Positions 1-12,193 of a DNA stretch of 64,000 nucleotides are shown here, one piece after another. The position numbers were made by a program, and so were the translations under genes. The DNA is from Lepas anatifera (taxonomy: Eukaryota; Arthropoda; Thecostraca; Lepadidae), in NCBI GenBank assembly GCA_034440635.1, contig JAOTON010002228.1, forward strand, positions 162,001-226,000, written 5' to 3'. Position 1 is the stretch's first letter. Each line of letters opens with the position of its first letter. The notes beneath the pieces are model-generated. The model was not told the DNA's origin, ran no database searches, and saw nothing but the letters and a program-made list of their open reading frames with translations.

Positions 1-201
1 TATCCAAGCGAACTGAAAAGCAAGGAGGAACAGCCCCCTGCACAAGGGTGGTTACGGTAAACTTAAGAATTACGATATAAAACGATTCTGTGCACCTAAA
101 ATTAATAGGTAATCGGTCAATCTAGCCGAATAATCTTATGTACAAGTGAGTTCCAGGCTAAGAATAGCCACATGTATTTTGTGGAGCGGTCTGATGAAGT
201 A

Positions 202-233
<32 letters not shown>

Positions 234-235
234 CT
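1..235 (+). repeat. possible LINE 3' end with AAAT tail
   Basis: The segment ends in an (AAAT)n run at 201-232. The same tail type ends the LINE fragment at 54620, so this may be another 5'-truncated LINE 3' untranslated region. No coding sequence is recognisable. Confidence 0.3.
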
Positions 236-248
236 TTCCCTCTCTCCT

Positions 249-302
249 CTGATGCCATATGACCTGAGCAGTTGATGCGTTGTTAAACTCCAAAAATTAT
301 AA
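249..302 (+). repeat. SINE tail fragment
   Basis: The stretch from GATGCCATATGACC to TTAAACTCCAAAAATTAT matches the 3' part of the complete SINE at 17032-17216 with several substitutions. The tRNA-like head is absent, so this is a truncated copy. Confidence 0.5.
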
Positions 303-1740
303 TATTCTGTCTTAAACTATCTTCTGGAATTATGAACGGAATCTGACACAGTAGTAGCACGCACTTCATGCCATAAATGTCCTATATTCCATAATATGAC
401 TCGCTGGTGAGCTCCGGGTCTTCTAAACAGACAGTTGTTGGAGACAACCTGTCCTGACAGCCACACGTAAACCAGCTTGCGCAATTCGAGATAATACTCC
501 GGTATTGTGTAGAGGCGCTGAAGTCAATGTGCAAACGCAACTGTTATTTGTGACCAGAAAGTTATAATCTGCTTCGCAAATAAGAATCACGATGCCAAAG
601 GTAAAAAGGCAGTGATACAGTACCTGGCCTAAACAGCAAAACCATCCACCTTTCAGTTAGGTAGGCTTAAGTTTCCGACAGAGGCTATGAAGAGCTCGGC
701 TCGATACCAAGCCTCTCCCAATTTCTCATTCCTGAAAGCTGGATGGTATTCGAGCGCCTGAATCTGAAAGATTCTGACATGAAATGGCTCCGTTGAGAAG
801 CTAATGACTGGTATAGCTTCCCCTGTTTCAAGGTATTCCAGAACTTACTGTCGTGAATGGTCCCACAGAACGTGGTGTGAAGCTGGTGGAAGATTTCGTG
901 AGCCACCTAAAGGGTAAACATATGAAACAGGATCTTCTTCTATCAGTACCAGAGCTCTTAAATATTTCGCAGGAGAATAGGGAGAAGCATCTGCCTCACG
1001 ACGTTCTCCAGCGTTAGTTACTAGAGAAAGGTTCGCCTCCGGAAGGCATTCCTGCTCTGTCGGGATTTAGAGTACTAGGGTGCTGAATATTTTAATTTCA
1101 GGTCTTTTGTGGAATAACATGTATTTGTATTGCGCTGCAAATACATCTGATAAGTAGATGCCTGCATGTTAAATCACATCTAACGCTCTTATACGCACGC
1201 ACATGCCAGGCTGTCTTTACTGGTAGGTTATGCACCCCTTTCATCCCAATTTAACAAGGCGAGACTGCAACGCCGGGTGGCCAATTGCGCCCGAAACATG
1301 AAATCTTTAACCGTGTCGAGGCGGTCTTATCCGCTGTCGTAGACGCTTGGAATGTGGCTCATTGAAATTAGAATTGAATATATAATGGGAAAAAAGTGGG
1401 TTCGAATCTGAAAATTTTTGAACGACCCTGCTGTTAGCTCATCGAGGTTTTTTTTGCGGGCTGTCCAAGTTTTACTTGATCGTTGTATCTTTAATTTTTA
1501 TGTGGGTTTGCGGGCATGTCTGACCCATATTTCTGTTTGCCATAACAGTGCAGTGCAGTTTGCCATACGAATGCACTGCAGTGTAGGTTGGTCCAGTTTT
1601 GAGGTTCACTGGCCTTTGGCATCTGGTCAAGAGCGTTCGTTCATCCAGTCGCCATTTTTCATTCGTACAAATACATAGTCACTTTGTATCTGATGGACTT
1701 TCACGCCCTTGAGAACGTTTTGATCACATTTTGGATATAG
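303..1740. other. no recognisable gene
   Basis: About 1.4 kb of moderately AT-rich sequence with only short accidental reading frames. I see no protein motif, inverted end or simple repeat. Confidence 0.5.
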
Positions 1741-1748
1741 GTACATTG

Positions 1749-1918
1749 CCGGAGCCGGAGCCAGAGCCGGAACCGGTCGGAGCCGACTATTTTTCCCGGA
1801 GCCGGAGCCGGAGCCGTTAGGACACTTGAACCCGGAACCGGAGCCGGAGCCGGAGCCGAAATCATAACCCCGAACCGGAGCCGGAGCCGTCCAAAATTGT
1901 CTCGGCTCCGCATCCCTG
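1749..1918. repeat. GGAGCC hexamer minisatellite with hAT-like right end
   Basis: Degenerate tandem GGAGCC/GGAACC hexamers. The right edge reads GGCTCCGCATCCCTG, whose complement starts CAGGGATGCGGAGCC, a hAT-style terminus. I cannot find the matching left end or an 8-bp duplication. The Gly-Ser reading frames across it are by-products of the hexamer. Confidence 0.5.
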
Positions 1919-2294
1919 AAGAAAACAACCAAAATTTTACTAGTAGAAAACTTGAACCAACCTGGTATTCTAGGGCCTTGGATGACACCCTCTCCCTGGT
2001 CTGCCTGCGTCACAATTGTTTTTTATCGCTTGCAAGATCTTTTAAAGCTTTTAAATATCTCTTTGGAAGGGTTGATGGCTCTTTTTCGCCAGCGCATAGC
2101 AGCAAGCCGAAAATCCTTGATTGAAAACTTTTTCTGTGTCACTATCGTTCCACCTGTAATTGCGAATTACAATTTTGTAATTAAAATTTACATTTGTGGA
2201 ACACGTGAATCGCAATTACAGGCAATATAGCATAATATAGCGTAAATAATTTTTTCTGTGTTCACCTATATCACATTATCTCTGTGCTAACCCC

Positions 2295-2445
<151 letters not shown>

Positions 2446-2697
2446 TTACAGGCCGTGCAAAATGAGGTCCACGTCCCAAGTGCACTACTGAGGACTACCT
2501 CCTGAGATTGTCAGAGCGACTTACTGTTTTATAGTGTTGATGCTCTTCAGGGCCGAAATGAAGTACTTTATGAATTTTGTTGGAAATGTGTTTTTGCAAT
2601 CTTCTAGAGATTGCTGAAAAACCGAGGACGTTAGAGAACAGCGAGGTCCGATTGTGTGACTTTTGCTTAACGTCGGTGTATATCGAGGCCCGAATTT

Positions 2698-2828
2698 CAT
2701 AGGCGGATCCAGGGGTTTCGGTCGTTGGGGCAAAAATTCTAAAACTAAATTTTTTACCAAAAATCTTAATCTGGTTAAGCTTGTGAAATTTTAGTGAACC
2801 TGAAAATGACCCCCTTGACCCGCCTATG
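2698..2828. repeat. 131-bp inverted-end repeat, relative of the GGATCC family
   Basis: It begins CATAGGCGGATCCAGG and ends CCCGCCTATG, so the outer ends match the 274-bp family at 9088 and elsewhere, but the interior is AT-rich and unrelated. The 8 bases on each side do not match, so no target duplication is visible. Confidence 0.45.
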
Positions 2829-3119
2829 ATGTGTGTGACAGTGCTAAACAAAGGTCACTACTTAGGTCCAGTCCTTGGACCAGTTGTGTATCACTTTTTG
2901 CGCTTTGTGGTAGGGGCAGGTATCAGTGCCGAATCCAAGAGGGGAATAGAGCGACTCAAGCCCCTACCCCCGCCCCCAAAATGCCCGAGCTTCCATAGTA
3001 AATGCATAGCCGGAGGTAGTCTGAGGTTGGGGCGCAAGCTTCCCTATATTTGGGGGTTCGAGCCCCCATGCTCAGAGGAACCCCTCAATAGCCGATCGAG
3101 CCCCTCGCCCTCAATCCCA

Positions 3120-4165
3120 CGTTGCGGACCCCTTGGATACAGCCAGGCTCAAGCAGTCTACCTGGGCTGACTGTGGCTGCAGCCGGGCTCCCTGGCATGC
3201 TTGCCAGGCCCCTGTGGGCTGCCCATAATCTCTGTGTCCGCAACTGGGGCCATATATTTAGCAGTCTCGGGCCATCTGTAGTTCAACCGGGCCCCAGTTA
3301 TTTACCCAGGCCTTCTGTGACCAGGGATGTAAATTTATGAAAGTCACATGACCTTTGTTGTCGGCGCGCCCTAAACCACCAAATTTATGAACAAGTTAAA
3401 GGGTGCTTTTTCCCAGCCGAGTCGTAAAATTTGTTGATGGGCTGAGAATAGGTGCGTTTACCCCCACTCCACATCCCCCCTCCCCCAACGCCCGCTCACA
3501 TAGATCTGGGAACGGTTGGGCGGCAGATCTGGTTTAAACATCCCGAAGTTTTAGGGATGCTTTTCAAAGTTAGTGGTGTTTTCAAAATGTTTAGGGGTGC
3601 TCGCGCACCCCTAAAAGTACACAAGGCTACACGCCTGCCTGTGACTTCAACTGGGCTCCCTGTTGTCCAGCAGGCGCGGGTCCCCTATGGCCTCAGACGA
3701 GGCCCTGTCATGAATGCGGGCGCCTGAAGTCTACCTGGACATCTAGTGTCTGCATTCGGACCCCCTGGCATACCTTTGAACCCTGTGTTCCAAAATGTCC
3801 CCCTGAAGAGACACCGTGGCCCTTGTGTTCTGCATTGGCCCCTTTTAGTCTGCACAGGCTCTGTTTGCTCTACCCGGGCCCCCGTTGTCTACCCCGGCCC
3901 TTTGTGGATCAGCTGGCCTCTTGTGGTTTTCCGGGTCCCCTGCGGTCAACCCCATTTTTCTGCCCGGACCTCTGGCGTCCTATCCGGGACCTCTTTGGTC
4001 TGCCCGGGTCCTTTACAGCCTGTCTCGGCCCCGTGGTCTGCCCGTGCCCCTTGTGGGCTGCCCGGACTCTTATGGGTTTCAAAGTTCCCTGTGATCTTCC
4101 CGGGCTCTCCATGGTCTGTCTGGGCCCCGTGTGCTCTGCCTGTGCCCATATGTTTGAACACCCCT
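3120..4165. repeat. degenerate GC-rich minisatellite
   Basis: Irregular ~20-30 bp units built on CTGCCCGGGCCCCTGTGGT, strongest between 3840 and 4150. Long open frames on both strands follow from the repeat and show no conserved domain. The style matches the arrays at 6180-7740 and 44910-46110, but no flanking inverted ends were found. Confidence 0.65.
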
Positions 4166-4324
4166 TCCAGATTGGTTCCTGCGCGGTATAGCGAAAAACG
4201 CTAAGAGTGGTTGATATGGCATGAAAATGACGAAGAAGCTTCATCAGTCACTTTTGTTCGGGCCAATGTTCAGCTCAAACACGTTAAAGAAGATGACAGT
4301 TGATGGTATGGTTGTTTGTTACTT

Positions 4325-4600
4325 AAAAGGAAGGTGACACCTTTGTCGAATCCTGGAATTTATTCTAATTAGGGGAACTTTTAGTAAAAAAATCATGGAA
4401 CTGTCCATGATTTCTCTGAAAAATGTACAATAAGCTCAACATTTTGATTTTCAAAATGTTCCTCTAGGGAAATAACTACATATCTGCCTGTAGATGATGT
4501 TATGATCTGACAACCACTACCATTTTCAATCCGCTTCAAGGGCTTCAATTGGCTGATACTCACCGTGACATCAGCATATGTCGTCATATGTGGAAGATGA
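4325..4600 (+). repeat. dispersed repeat X, left part
   Basis: It starts near AAAGGAAGGTGACACCTTT and follows the left half of the repeat at 50306-50755 in the same order, including GCTCAACATTTTGATTTTC and CATCAGCATATGTCGTCA. It loses the right half at about 4600. Confidence 0.6.
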
Positions 4601-5280
4601 GGGCGGCAGGCAGCAGAAAACCAGAAGGTAGACCACCAGGAGATGTCGTGTCGTCTCCTGGTCACAGAGATGGGTGGGCGGTAGACAGCGGAAGCAGGTG
4701 GATAGGCGCGTCCCAGGCAGACGTCCAGGAAGGCGGCATCGCGGCCCCCGGCGGCGACACCGCCGGGCAGGAGTAGCGCGGCAGTCAGCCGCCAGCGACG
4801 GGGGACGCAGCCCGGCCGACCTCATCAGCCTTCCCGGAATACGCACACTCCGTAGGTCCACGAGACCTCGTCCCCGGCGGATCAGGACGCCGACGAGCGC
4901 GACACCACAACCGCAGCAGAGTCGAAAGGCCGGGCGAACGCGCCCTCATCACACCCCCGCCGGCCTGCGGGGGCGCGGCCGGTCGCGGTGGATCGCCACC
5001 GGGCCACCAGAGATGATGCCGGGAGAGTTGCCAACTCAACGTAGCGGCGACGAAAGCAGCGAGGAAAAGCCGGCGCCCAACCAGCCAGGGCCGAGGTCGG
5101 AGGTGAGCGGCCACGCACTGAAAATATGCAATAGTTAGGGATGTGCGGGGAAACAGGGTCAGCGGTAGACCAGCAGGAGGCGGGCGAACATTGGTGAGAT
5201 TGGTCAAGGGCATACAGACCGTGCAGTGTGGCTAGCAAAGGGCGGGAAGACTACGAGCCCGACGTCGACCCCACCAACCC
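4600..5280. other. GC- and CpG-rich island without recognisable gene
   Basis: A sharply GC-rich block between AT-rich repeats. Open frames exist on both strands, the longest (4674-5138, plus) rich in Arg, Pro and Gly, but none shows a motif I recognise and codon usage looks composition-driven. It could be the 5' region of an unrecognised retrotransposon. Confidence 0.35.
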
Positions 5281-5860
5281 GGTGTTAGTTCAAGCTTGGA
5301 ACCTTAATATTTTCTTAAAAATGGCCACCCCAACCAATGAACAGCCCTCCGCCAACACATTAGGGCCCTGTCCCATGTAAAGAAAAGAAAGTAAAAAAAA
5401 GACAGTTTGGACCAGGAGAAGGGGGTGCACTAAAGGGACTAGTCAAAGACAGGTTTTGGAACAGATCAAAAAGTGGTGTATTGACACATAGACCGAAATT
5501 TTCCTGGCTAATCTCACGAAGAGGGAATTGCACACAACACATATGAAAACACATTGAATTGGTACAAAGCACAGATCGGTCCTACATATATCACGGAAAT
5601 TCATAGCAGGAACCTAAGCAATACAGTGAGGAGTAGAGATATAGAGTGGGAGGGGAGTGGGACCTGCGTACATACGGAGGATTTGATAGTTTCATGCGAC
5701 ACGCATGGCTGAGTGAGGTGCTGGAGTAATGGTTCGAATAGAAATGATTCTTCAGTTTCCTTTCTTACTCTTTGTACAGCCTTCACGTTGACCGTTTTGT
5801 GCATTCATTAATTTTTAATTATGTATTCAATATTTATTCATTTATTTTGAATCCCAGTTA
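5281..5860. other. no recognisable gene
   Basis: AT-rich sequence with short frames only. I see nothing that can be supported. Confidence 0.4.
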
Positions 5861-5865
5861 AATTT

Positions 5866-5987
5866 GGAGTCGAGTTGACCGCATGAAAGCTTGAGTTGGA
5901 CTTGAGTCGACCCATTGACCATTTGCCTGTGAGTTGAGTTGAGTTGAGTTGGCAGGATGGTAGTTTGAGTCAAAGTCGAATCGGCTC
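5866..5987. repeat. (GAGTT/GAGTC) repeat, left part
   Basis: Degenerate GAGTT and GAGTC pentamers. The same style of sequence resumes at 8424-8528 and ends GCACACCTCTG, whose complement (CAGAGGTGTGC) resembles a hAT terminus. The element at 5988-8423 therefore appears inserted into this older repeat. Confidence 0.5.
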
Positions 5988-8423
5988 CAGGGGCGCAGCC
6001 AGTTGGAAGAGGAGCACGTGCCCCCCATCGGTGCCGGTGTGCTCTTTTGTCGTGAGGCGGTGTACCCTGTTTGGGCCGTACCGCTCGTAATTTAGTGCAC
6101 TACGCCGTTGAACTTAGATCCAACTACACTGCATTTAGCGAATAATCATGCGGGCGGAGCCAATAATCGCGAGGGCGGGCGGTGCCCCCTCGAGCTCATC
6201 TGGTGCCCACTGCGCTTGTCATGGCCCCTTGAGGTGATCACATGCCCTCTAAGCTAATTTGATGCCCCCTGAGTCAATATGGTGCCCACTGGGCAAATTA
6301 TTGTGCCATTGAATCTATAAAGTTCTCTATGGGTTAGTATTGTACCCCGAGCTTACCTGGTGCCCATTAGCTGTTTTAGTGCCCCTTGAGCTGATTTGCC
6401 TCCCTGGCCTGATCTCATGCCTCCCGGAGTTGATCTATTGTCCCCTGAGCCAATATGGTGCCTCTTGAGCTGATCAGGTGCCCCCTGAGCTGGTTATTGA
6501 TGTCTTCTTAGATGATCTGGTTCCCCCTGAGCTGGTTTGGTGCACCCTAAGCTGATCTTATGTTCCCTGAGCTGATATGTGCCCCTGCTCTGGTCTGGCA
6601 TCTAGCAACTGATTTGACCCCCGGGCTGATTGATTGGGTGTCCCCTGAGCTAAACTAATGGCCCCTGAGTCAATCTGGTGCCTCCTGAGTCATCATTGTG
6701 CCTCCTGAGCCCATCTGATTCCCTCTGAGCTAGTCTGGTGCCCATGAGCTAATATGGTGCATTTTCAGCTGAACTGGGTCTCCTGGGTTGATTACGTGAT
6801 TTCCTGAGCAGCTCTAAGGCCCTGAGCTGAGCTGGGCCCACAAAGGTTGATGAGGGCCCCTAAGATAATAGGGGTCTTGAGCTGATTAAGTGCCACCTGA
6901 TTTGATCTGGTACCCCCGAGCTGATCTGGGCCCCGAGCTGGTCGGGGACAACTGATCTGATAGTTTGTCACCGAAGCCTATCATACTGGGCCGATCTGAT
7001 GTCCCCTGAGCAGCTCTGGGGCTAGCTCCTGAACTGATTGGGCCCCGGACTGGTGAGGGATCCCTGAGCTAATTTGGTTCCCCTGACTTGGTCTTGCCCC
7101 CTGACCTAACTTGAGGCCTCTGAACTGATCTGGGCCCCAAGAGCCGATCTGGGGCCCAAGAGCGGATCTAGGTTCTGGGGGTACCCTGAGCTGGTCTGCT
7201 GGGCGCTGAGCTTGTGGGAGTCCCTTAAGTTGGCCTGAGGCCTCCTAGGATGACTTGGGAGCCTTAATTTGTTCCGGGGCTCCTTGAGCTGGTTCAAGGC
7301 CCTATGAGCCTATCTGGGGCCCATTGAGCTAGTCTGATGATCCCATCTCTGGGAACACTGAGCTAGTCTAGTCCCTGGGTGAAGCATGAGCTGCTCGGGG
7401 GAGGGGGCATGAGCTGGTCTTGAGTAGACAGAGAAGAACACAAGGCCAACTCCAATCATCTCAGGGCGGGGTCACTGAGCCAGTCTAGTACCTGGAGGCA
7501 CAACTGGTGGGACGGGGAAGCTGCTCTGGAGGGCTCTGATCCACACTAGGGGGCCCCAGAGCTGGTCTTGAATAGACGGGGAATAAGAACACAATGGAAA
7601 CTCCCCTTGTAAAATGGAGCTAACGAGTATTGAGGCATGGCTAAAACGGCTTGTGATGCCTAGGCTCCCCTGGTTATACAAATTACCTAAACTGGTGGAT
7701 TCTCGGAAGGGATGATAAAAAGGTATGTGCCCCTGAGCTCAGAGCACAGTCCCCTAGACCAGGACTTCTACTAATTAATTTAAATGAAAAACTAGTTTTT
7801 ACAATTTTCACACCACACCACACCACCTCCACCAAATCACCGGCCTATTCACTTTTTTTTAACTGGGGCCGATCTTTGAAAATATGGAACTGAATAAACG
7901 CGTTCAAAAGGTATCAAGCAAATTATTCCGGCAGACAAATATTATTCTTCCAAAGACACTATGCCGCTCCTCCTCTCAGGGCCATTGGTGGGAGGCGAGG
8001 AACTTAATCTGCGTTCAACCAGAGCTCAATCGTCACGACAAAACCAATGGGCATAACAAATGATTTTTCCACTCCAATATGTCTTAGCCGGCACATGGTG
8101 ACAGATATCACAGGTTCCGCTGATTTATCTGATGTTAATAACTTACATAAATTGGCTGATTTGTCGTTAAATATATCCAAGACAGTCGTGTTTTGGCTAT
8201 TTCCATGGCATTTTGGTGATCCTTTTTTCTTTTTTTCAATTTTAATCGAGTTTTTCTCCATCAATGCCATAATTACATTTTTCTTGAACTAAAGGTCCCC
8301 CAAAATGATACGAATAAAGATATAGTAAGTATTTCAGGTTACATTAAAAAGTGTTCTTTTTCTCCCGGGGTGCCCCTCAAAGTTGGTGTGCCCTCCCATA
8401 CCAAAGCTCTGGCTGCACCCCTG
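5988..8423. mobile_element. hAT-like non-autonomous element, 2.4 kb
   Basis: Left end CAGGGGCGCAGCCAG and right end CTGGCTGCACCCCTG are inverted repeats of hAT type. CGGCTC abuts both ends; a full 8-bp duplication would need a 2-bp loss on the right side. Outside both ends the same GAGTT-type repeat continues, supporting insertion into it. The interior is mostly a minisatellite (6180-7740) plus an AT-rich stretch. No transposase is present, so it could only move with an enzyme supplied elsewhere. Confidence 0.65.
6180..7740. repeat. CCCCTGAGCTGATCTGGTG minisatellite
   Basis: Very degenerate ~20-bp tandem units of GTGCCCCTGAGCTGATCTG, drifting into longer units towards 7700. It fills the middle of the hAT-like element at 5988-8423. 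Confidence 0.75.
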
Positions 8424-8726
8424 CGGCTCACTGAAATTTTGATGGTGAGTTAAGTTGGAATTGAGCGAATTGCTTTCAGCTCGCGACTTGAGTTGAGCCG
8501 AATAAAAAGTCTGAAATGCACACCTCTGCTCTCTACTATGCTAGTGAAAAACCTTGATGTTTGAAGTGATTGCTCGATTTTCAACTTGTATCCTAATATA
8601 AATATGTGCTTTTTAGTGAAACAGCTATCAAACAGCTTATTTTTAAAATATATAAAAACCTTCAAGAGATCTATTAAAGGACATTCTTCTCACTTTTGCG
8701 CTAAATTATTTGCTAACCTCAGTCAG

Positions 8727-9081
8727 ATTGGCAATTTTGACCTGTTAGGGAACTTTCATGGACCGAAACTTTTATCATCTGAAGCTTAGACTAGACAAAA
8801 TAAAAATACTTGCTCTCCAAATCACCTATATACAGAGAAATAATGCATGAAAAATATTTGGAGATTCTTTTTTGTACGTCATAGCGGAGTCGTAAATAAT
8901 TCGTTCGTTGCGAGGACTTTCTCCACTCGAGATTAAACAAGTTGATCATCAGCTTGTTTAATCTCGAGTGGCGAAAGTCCGCACAACGAACAAATTTTTT
9001 GTACATTTTATCTAGTCCAAGCTTCAGAGAATGCGAAGTTTGTGTCCATGAAAACTCTAAATGTGTCAAAATTGCCATCCT
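8727..9081. repeat. foldback repeat
   Basis: Imperfect inverted arms meet near 8946. The inner arms 8903-8945 and 8948-8991 are close complements (ACTCGAGATTAAACAAG / CTTGTTTAATCTCGAGT). Outer matches, such as GGCAATTTTGACC at 8730 and TCAAAATTGCC at 9067, extend the fold. The left arm carries roughly 90 extra bases. Confidence 0.6.
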
Positions 9082-9087
9082 TGAACC

Positions 9088-9361
9088 CATATGCGGATCC
9101 AGGATTGCCGATGGGGGGACACCTTCCCGGGGAGGCGCCATCCGGACCAGGGGGCGCCACTTTTGACTGGCAAAATCTATTAGGTGGGCGCCAAATCCTA
9201 TCGGTGGGCGCCGATTTTCGCATCCTGGGGGAAGAGGTGGGAAGCGACATTTCAGGGGGCGCCATCGACCTTTCAGGGGGCGCCGTTACCATTTCAGGGG
9301 GCGCCGAGGGTCGATCGGGTGGGGCACGTGCCCCTTTGCCCCCGCCCCGGATCCGCCTGTG
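9088..9361. mobile_element. GGATCC-family MITE, copy 1 (274 bp)
   Basis: Ends are CATATGCGGATCCAGG and CCGGATCCGCCTGTG, flanked by CTTGAACC and CCTGAACC (7 of 8 match). The interior has spaced GGGGGCGCC boxes and no coding capacity. The 8-bp duplication and short inverted ends fit the hAT superfamily; that assignment is inferred from structure only. Confidence 0.8.
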
Positions 9362-9462
9362 CCTGAACCTTAATGTGAAGCGAATACTAGCTTTTCCGCC
9401 TTGGTACTAATATATGCTCATCAGTGACAAAGTAAACAAAGATCAAGTACCCTAGTGAAAAC

Positions 9463-10311
9463 TTATCACGCGCATTGACGGGGGGCGGGTACCCGCCCCC
9501 TCGGGTTTGCCAAAGATAGCAGTAAAACGGCGGTGCGTAGCGCCGCCGTACTTGGCATACCTTTTCCCTCATCCTTTTTACAACTTCTGTGAAAATTTTA
9601 AGGTTAGGTCATCTCAGGTCAGGTCACCAGTACAGGTCAAGTGACCTGACCTCAAAAAAAAGTTTAAGAGCCGGAGTCGGAGCAGGGTGAACTTATCCGA
9701 TTGAAACTCATATCACATAATGTTCCCACCGAGTTCTCTAAAATATGTTCTGGTATTTTTTATATCGATGACCTAAGGTCAGGTACGAGGCATGACCTCT
9801 CCATTGGAAATACATAGGAAAAATGGTTTTTACTGTATAACTCAGTAACAAATAGTGATAGAGCGTTTATTTTAGCTTTATTAGACTCGCCTTGGTTTTG
9901 CGGTTCTAATGATATGCATTTTATATAACTTGACAATGACCTGACCTAAGGTCAGGTCAAATCCTTGATTTGACCTAGCAAGGTCAAATTATATATCATT
10001 CGATTCGGCTTGCTGCGAGGATTCATACAGTTTATCTGGTTTTGCTCTATCTTTATTTGTTCAGATGTAAGGGCCGAAAAACTTAATTTACATGTTATCC
10101 CTATTACGGCATGTTTTGACCTCTCGTGACCCTAAATGTGACCTGACAAAAATGGTTCAAATATTTTCGATGGAGAAGTGGATGGGCAGCCCAACGCCGT
10201 TTACTGTTTTTCGCTACCTACCGTGGTTCTCGAGATCTTGGGGGGGCGGGTACCCGCCCCCCCCCTCGTCAAAGCGAATGTGGCTCAGACCCCCGTCAAT
10301 GCGCGTGTTAA
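9463..10311. mobile_element. TTAA-targeted AGGTCA-rich element, family 2, copy 1
   Basis: Starts TTATCACGCGCATTGACGG (first TTAA mutated) and ends CCGTCAATGCGCGTGTTAA. A palindromic GGGCGGGTACCCGCCC lies just inside each end (about 9482 and 10243). The interior is crowded with AGGTCA/TGACCT and has no reading frame of note. Same family as 12963-13823. Confidence 0.75.
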
Positions 10312-10571
10312 CAAAGAAAATATCTACTTGAAGAACTTCAACTTACTTTTCCAATAAGTTATTGATTAACCTTAGTTTAAAGCAACTATTCGCTTTTCGG
10401 CTTGCGTCACAACAAAATGTGTGCTTTTTAGTAAACAAATCAAAGAGCTTGATAGTAAAATGTTAAAAATATCAAGAGATCTAGTAAAAGACATTCAACT
10501 CAGTTTCACACAGAGTTATTGACTAACCTTAGTGTGAAGTGACTACCCGCGTTTCGGCTTGGGTCCCAATG
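10312..10571. other. host repeat between insertions
   Basis: AT-rich repeat with internal copies, for example GAGTTATTGACTAACCTTAG near 10513 and a variant at 10361. It resumes after the MITE at 10572-10845 with the CAGTGACAAAGTAA motif also seen at 9421 and 10861. No coding signal. Confidence 0.5.
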
Positions 10572-10845
10572 CATAGGCGGATCCAGGGGGGCAAAGGGGG
10601 CACGTGCCCCCCGATCGACCCTCGGCGCCCCCTGAAATGGTCACGGCGCCCCCTGAAAGGTCGATGGCGCCCCCTGAAATGTCGCTTCCCACCCCTCCCC
10701 CTCCCCCCAGGATGCGAAAATCTGCGCCCACCGATAGGATTTGGCGCCCACCTGATAGGTTTTGCCGGTCAAAAGTGGCGCCCCCTGGTCCGGATGGCGC
10801 CCCCCGGGAGGTGCCCCCCGATCGGCAATCCTGGATCCGCGTATG
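10572..10845. mobile_element. GGATCC-family MITE, copy 2 (274 bp)
   Basis: Inverted orientation relative to copy 1. Ends CATAGGCGGATCCAGG and CCTGGATCCGCGTATG are flanked by an exact 8-bp duplication, TCCCAATG (10564-10571 and 10846-10853). It contains GGCGCCCCCTGAAA boxes and a GGGCACGTGCCCC palindrome. Non-coding. Confidence 0.88.
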
Positions 10846-10853
10846 TCCCAATG

Positions 10854-11176
10854 TGCTTATCAGTGACAAAGTAATCAAATAGCTTGCTTTGGATCATGAC
10901 AGATAAGTGAAAAGTTGCTTTATAGCCGAGAAAAATGTAAAACAAAAATATTGAAAGCAAGTGTTTGGTTCTTGGGACTAGGCTTTCATTCATGCTAGCC
11001 TTAATAGAAAAGCAAAAGTGGCTAATCACTTAGGCTGCACCATTTTTGGGTAGATTTCTAAGGTAAGTGAAAATTAATTGGAACATGCTGGTGGATAATA
11101 AAAATATACCCAAAAGAAATAACTACATTGGGAGATGTAGATAGTCCTTAGGACTAGACTTTCACTTATACTAGAC
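10854..11176. other. host repeat with empty TTAA site
   Basis: The stretch CATGCTAGCCTTAATAGAAAAGC (TTAA at 11001-11004) is a paralogue of the two flanks of the element at 11177-12193 and represents the unoccupied site. No coding signal. Confidence 0.55.
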
Positions 11177-12193
11177 TTTACACGCGCCCCGCTGGGGGGG
11201 CGAAATTCGCCCCCTCCTGGTTTTTCCCAGATAGCTCAAGAACAAAGAGACGCAGAACAACGAAACTTACGGTACCTTATTCCTAAATAATTTTACACAT
11301 TTGACCACATTTTTTAGTTAAGGTCATGTCAGGTCAAGGAGCTATTCAGGTTCAAGTGACCCGACCTCAAAACCTACAATTACGAGTTTGAAGCAGCGCC
11401 CAGGGAACATTAGCAAACCGATCAGTTTGAAACTTTCACAATATGATAAGGTCATTAGGGTCTACAAATCTGCTATCTCGGAATTTTGATATTGGTGACT
11501 TAAGGTGGGGTCAATTTTTTGTTTACCCCATTATAAGTCTATGGTGAAAAATAGAATAAACTTGTTTTCAGGAAATGCTGGATAGATAAGGCTGAAAATC
11601 CTCAAAATGTCTATTCTTACCACAATCTTGACCATAAAGTTAAGTTTTTGAGCATCTGACCTCTCAAAGGTCATATCAGGTCACGGGAGCAGAGAGTGAT
11701 TGTTTTGCCAATAACTTCTCACTGAATTGAGATAAAGCTCCCATTCTGCTTGCATTGTCTTTATATTGTCACGGGAAGTCGATCAATATGCAGCATGACC
11801 ATACCAGGTCACTCTGTGACCCTGACCAAGGTCGAGGTCAGGTCATTTTCACTATTTGACCTAGCAAGGTCATATTATACATCATTCGATTTGCCGCAAT
11901 GAGAGGAATCCAATGATGCATAAATATTTGCTCTAGCTCTCCTGAGGGCAGATTTAGAGAGGGAAATGTACACTGCTCTGTTGTAAGCCTATGGAGGATT
12001 CTTTGACCTATGCTGACCTCAATAGTGACCTGACATAAAGATACTTCGTATAAATTATCTTCGTCTTGTCAAGAGCTTTCGAACGCAGCCTGTAATTTTC
12101 CTTTAGCTTTCGTGGGGAACGAGATACGGAGGGGGCGAAAAACGCCCCCCACCGGGGCGCGTCATGCAAGGGAACCCAGCGGGCGCGTGTTAA
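11177..12193. mobile_element. TTAA-targeted AGGTCA-rich element, family 1, copy 1
   Basis: Starts TTTACACGCGCCCCGCTGGGG and ends CCAGCGGGCGCGTGTTAA, so the ends are inverted repeats and abut TTAA (left copy mutated). I count 13 AGGTCA or TGACCT sites in about 1 kb. The interior is collinear with 24061-24870 of the large transposon at 23787. No coding sequence, so it must depend on a transposase in trans. Confidence 0.8.

Noticed and set aside
1627..2013. Gly-Ser/Ala-Pro repeat protein on the minus strand
   Set aside because: The frame is produced by the GGAGCC hexamer; other frames give equally repetitive peptides and nothing conserved flanks it.
3746..4204. 152-codon open frame over the GC-rich minisatellite
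   Set aside because: Overlapping frames are open on both strands because the repeat lacks stop codons; no domain or codon bias.
4674..5138. 154-codon Arg/Pro-rich frame as a real gene
   Set aside because: It lies in a GC-rich block where several frames on both strands stay open; no motif recognised.
6180..7740. CRISPR-like repeat array
   Set aside because: Units are degenerate, without constant spacers, in a eukaryotic transposon; it is a minisatellite. Same for 44910-46110.
8791..9166. Two opposite-strand proteins sharing FNLEWRKS and QRTN
   Set aside because: The shared peptide is a consequence of the inverted arms of the foldback repeat, not of two genes.
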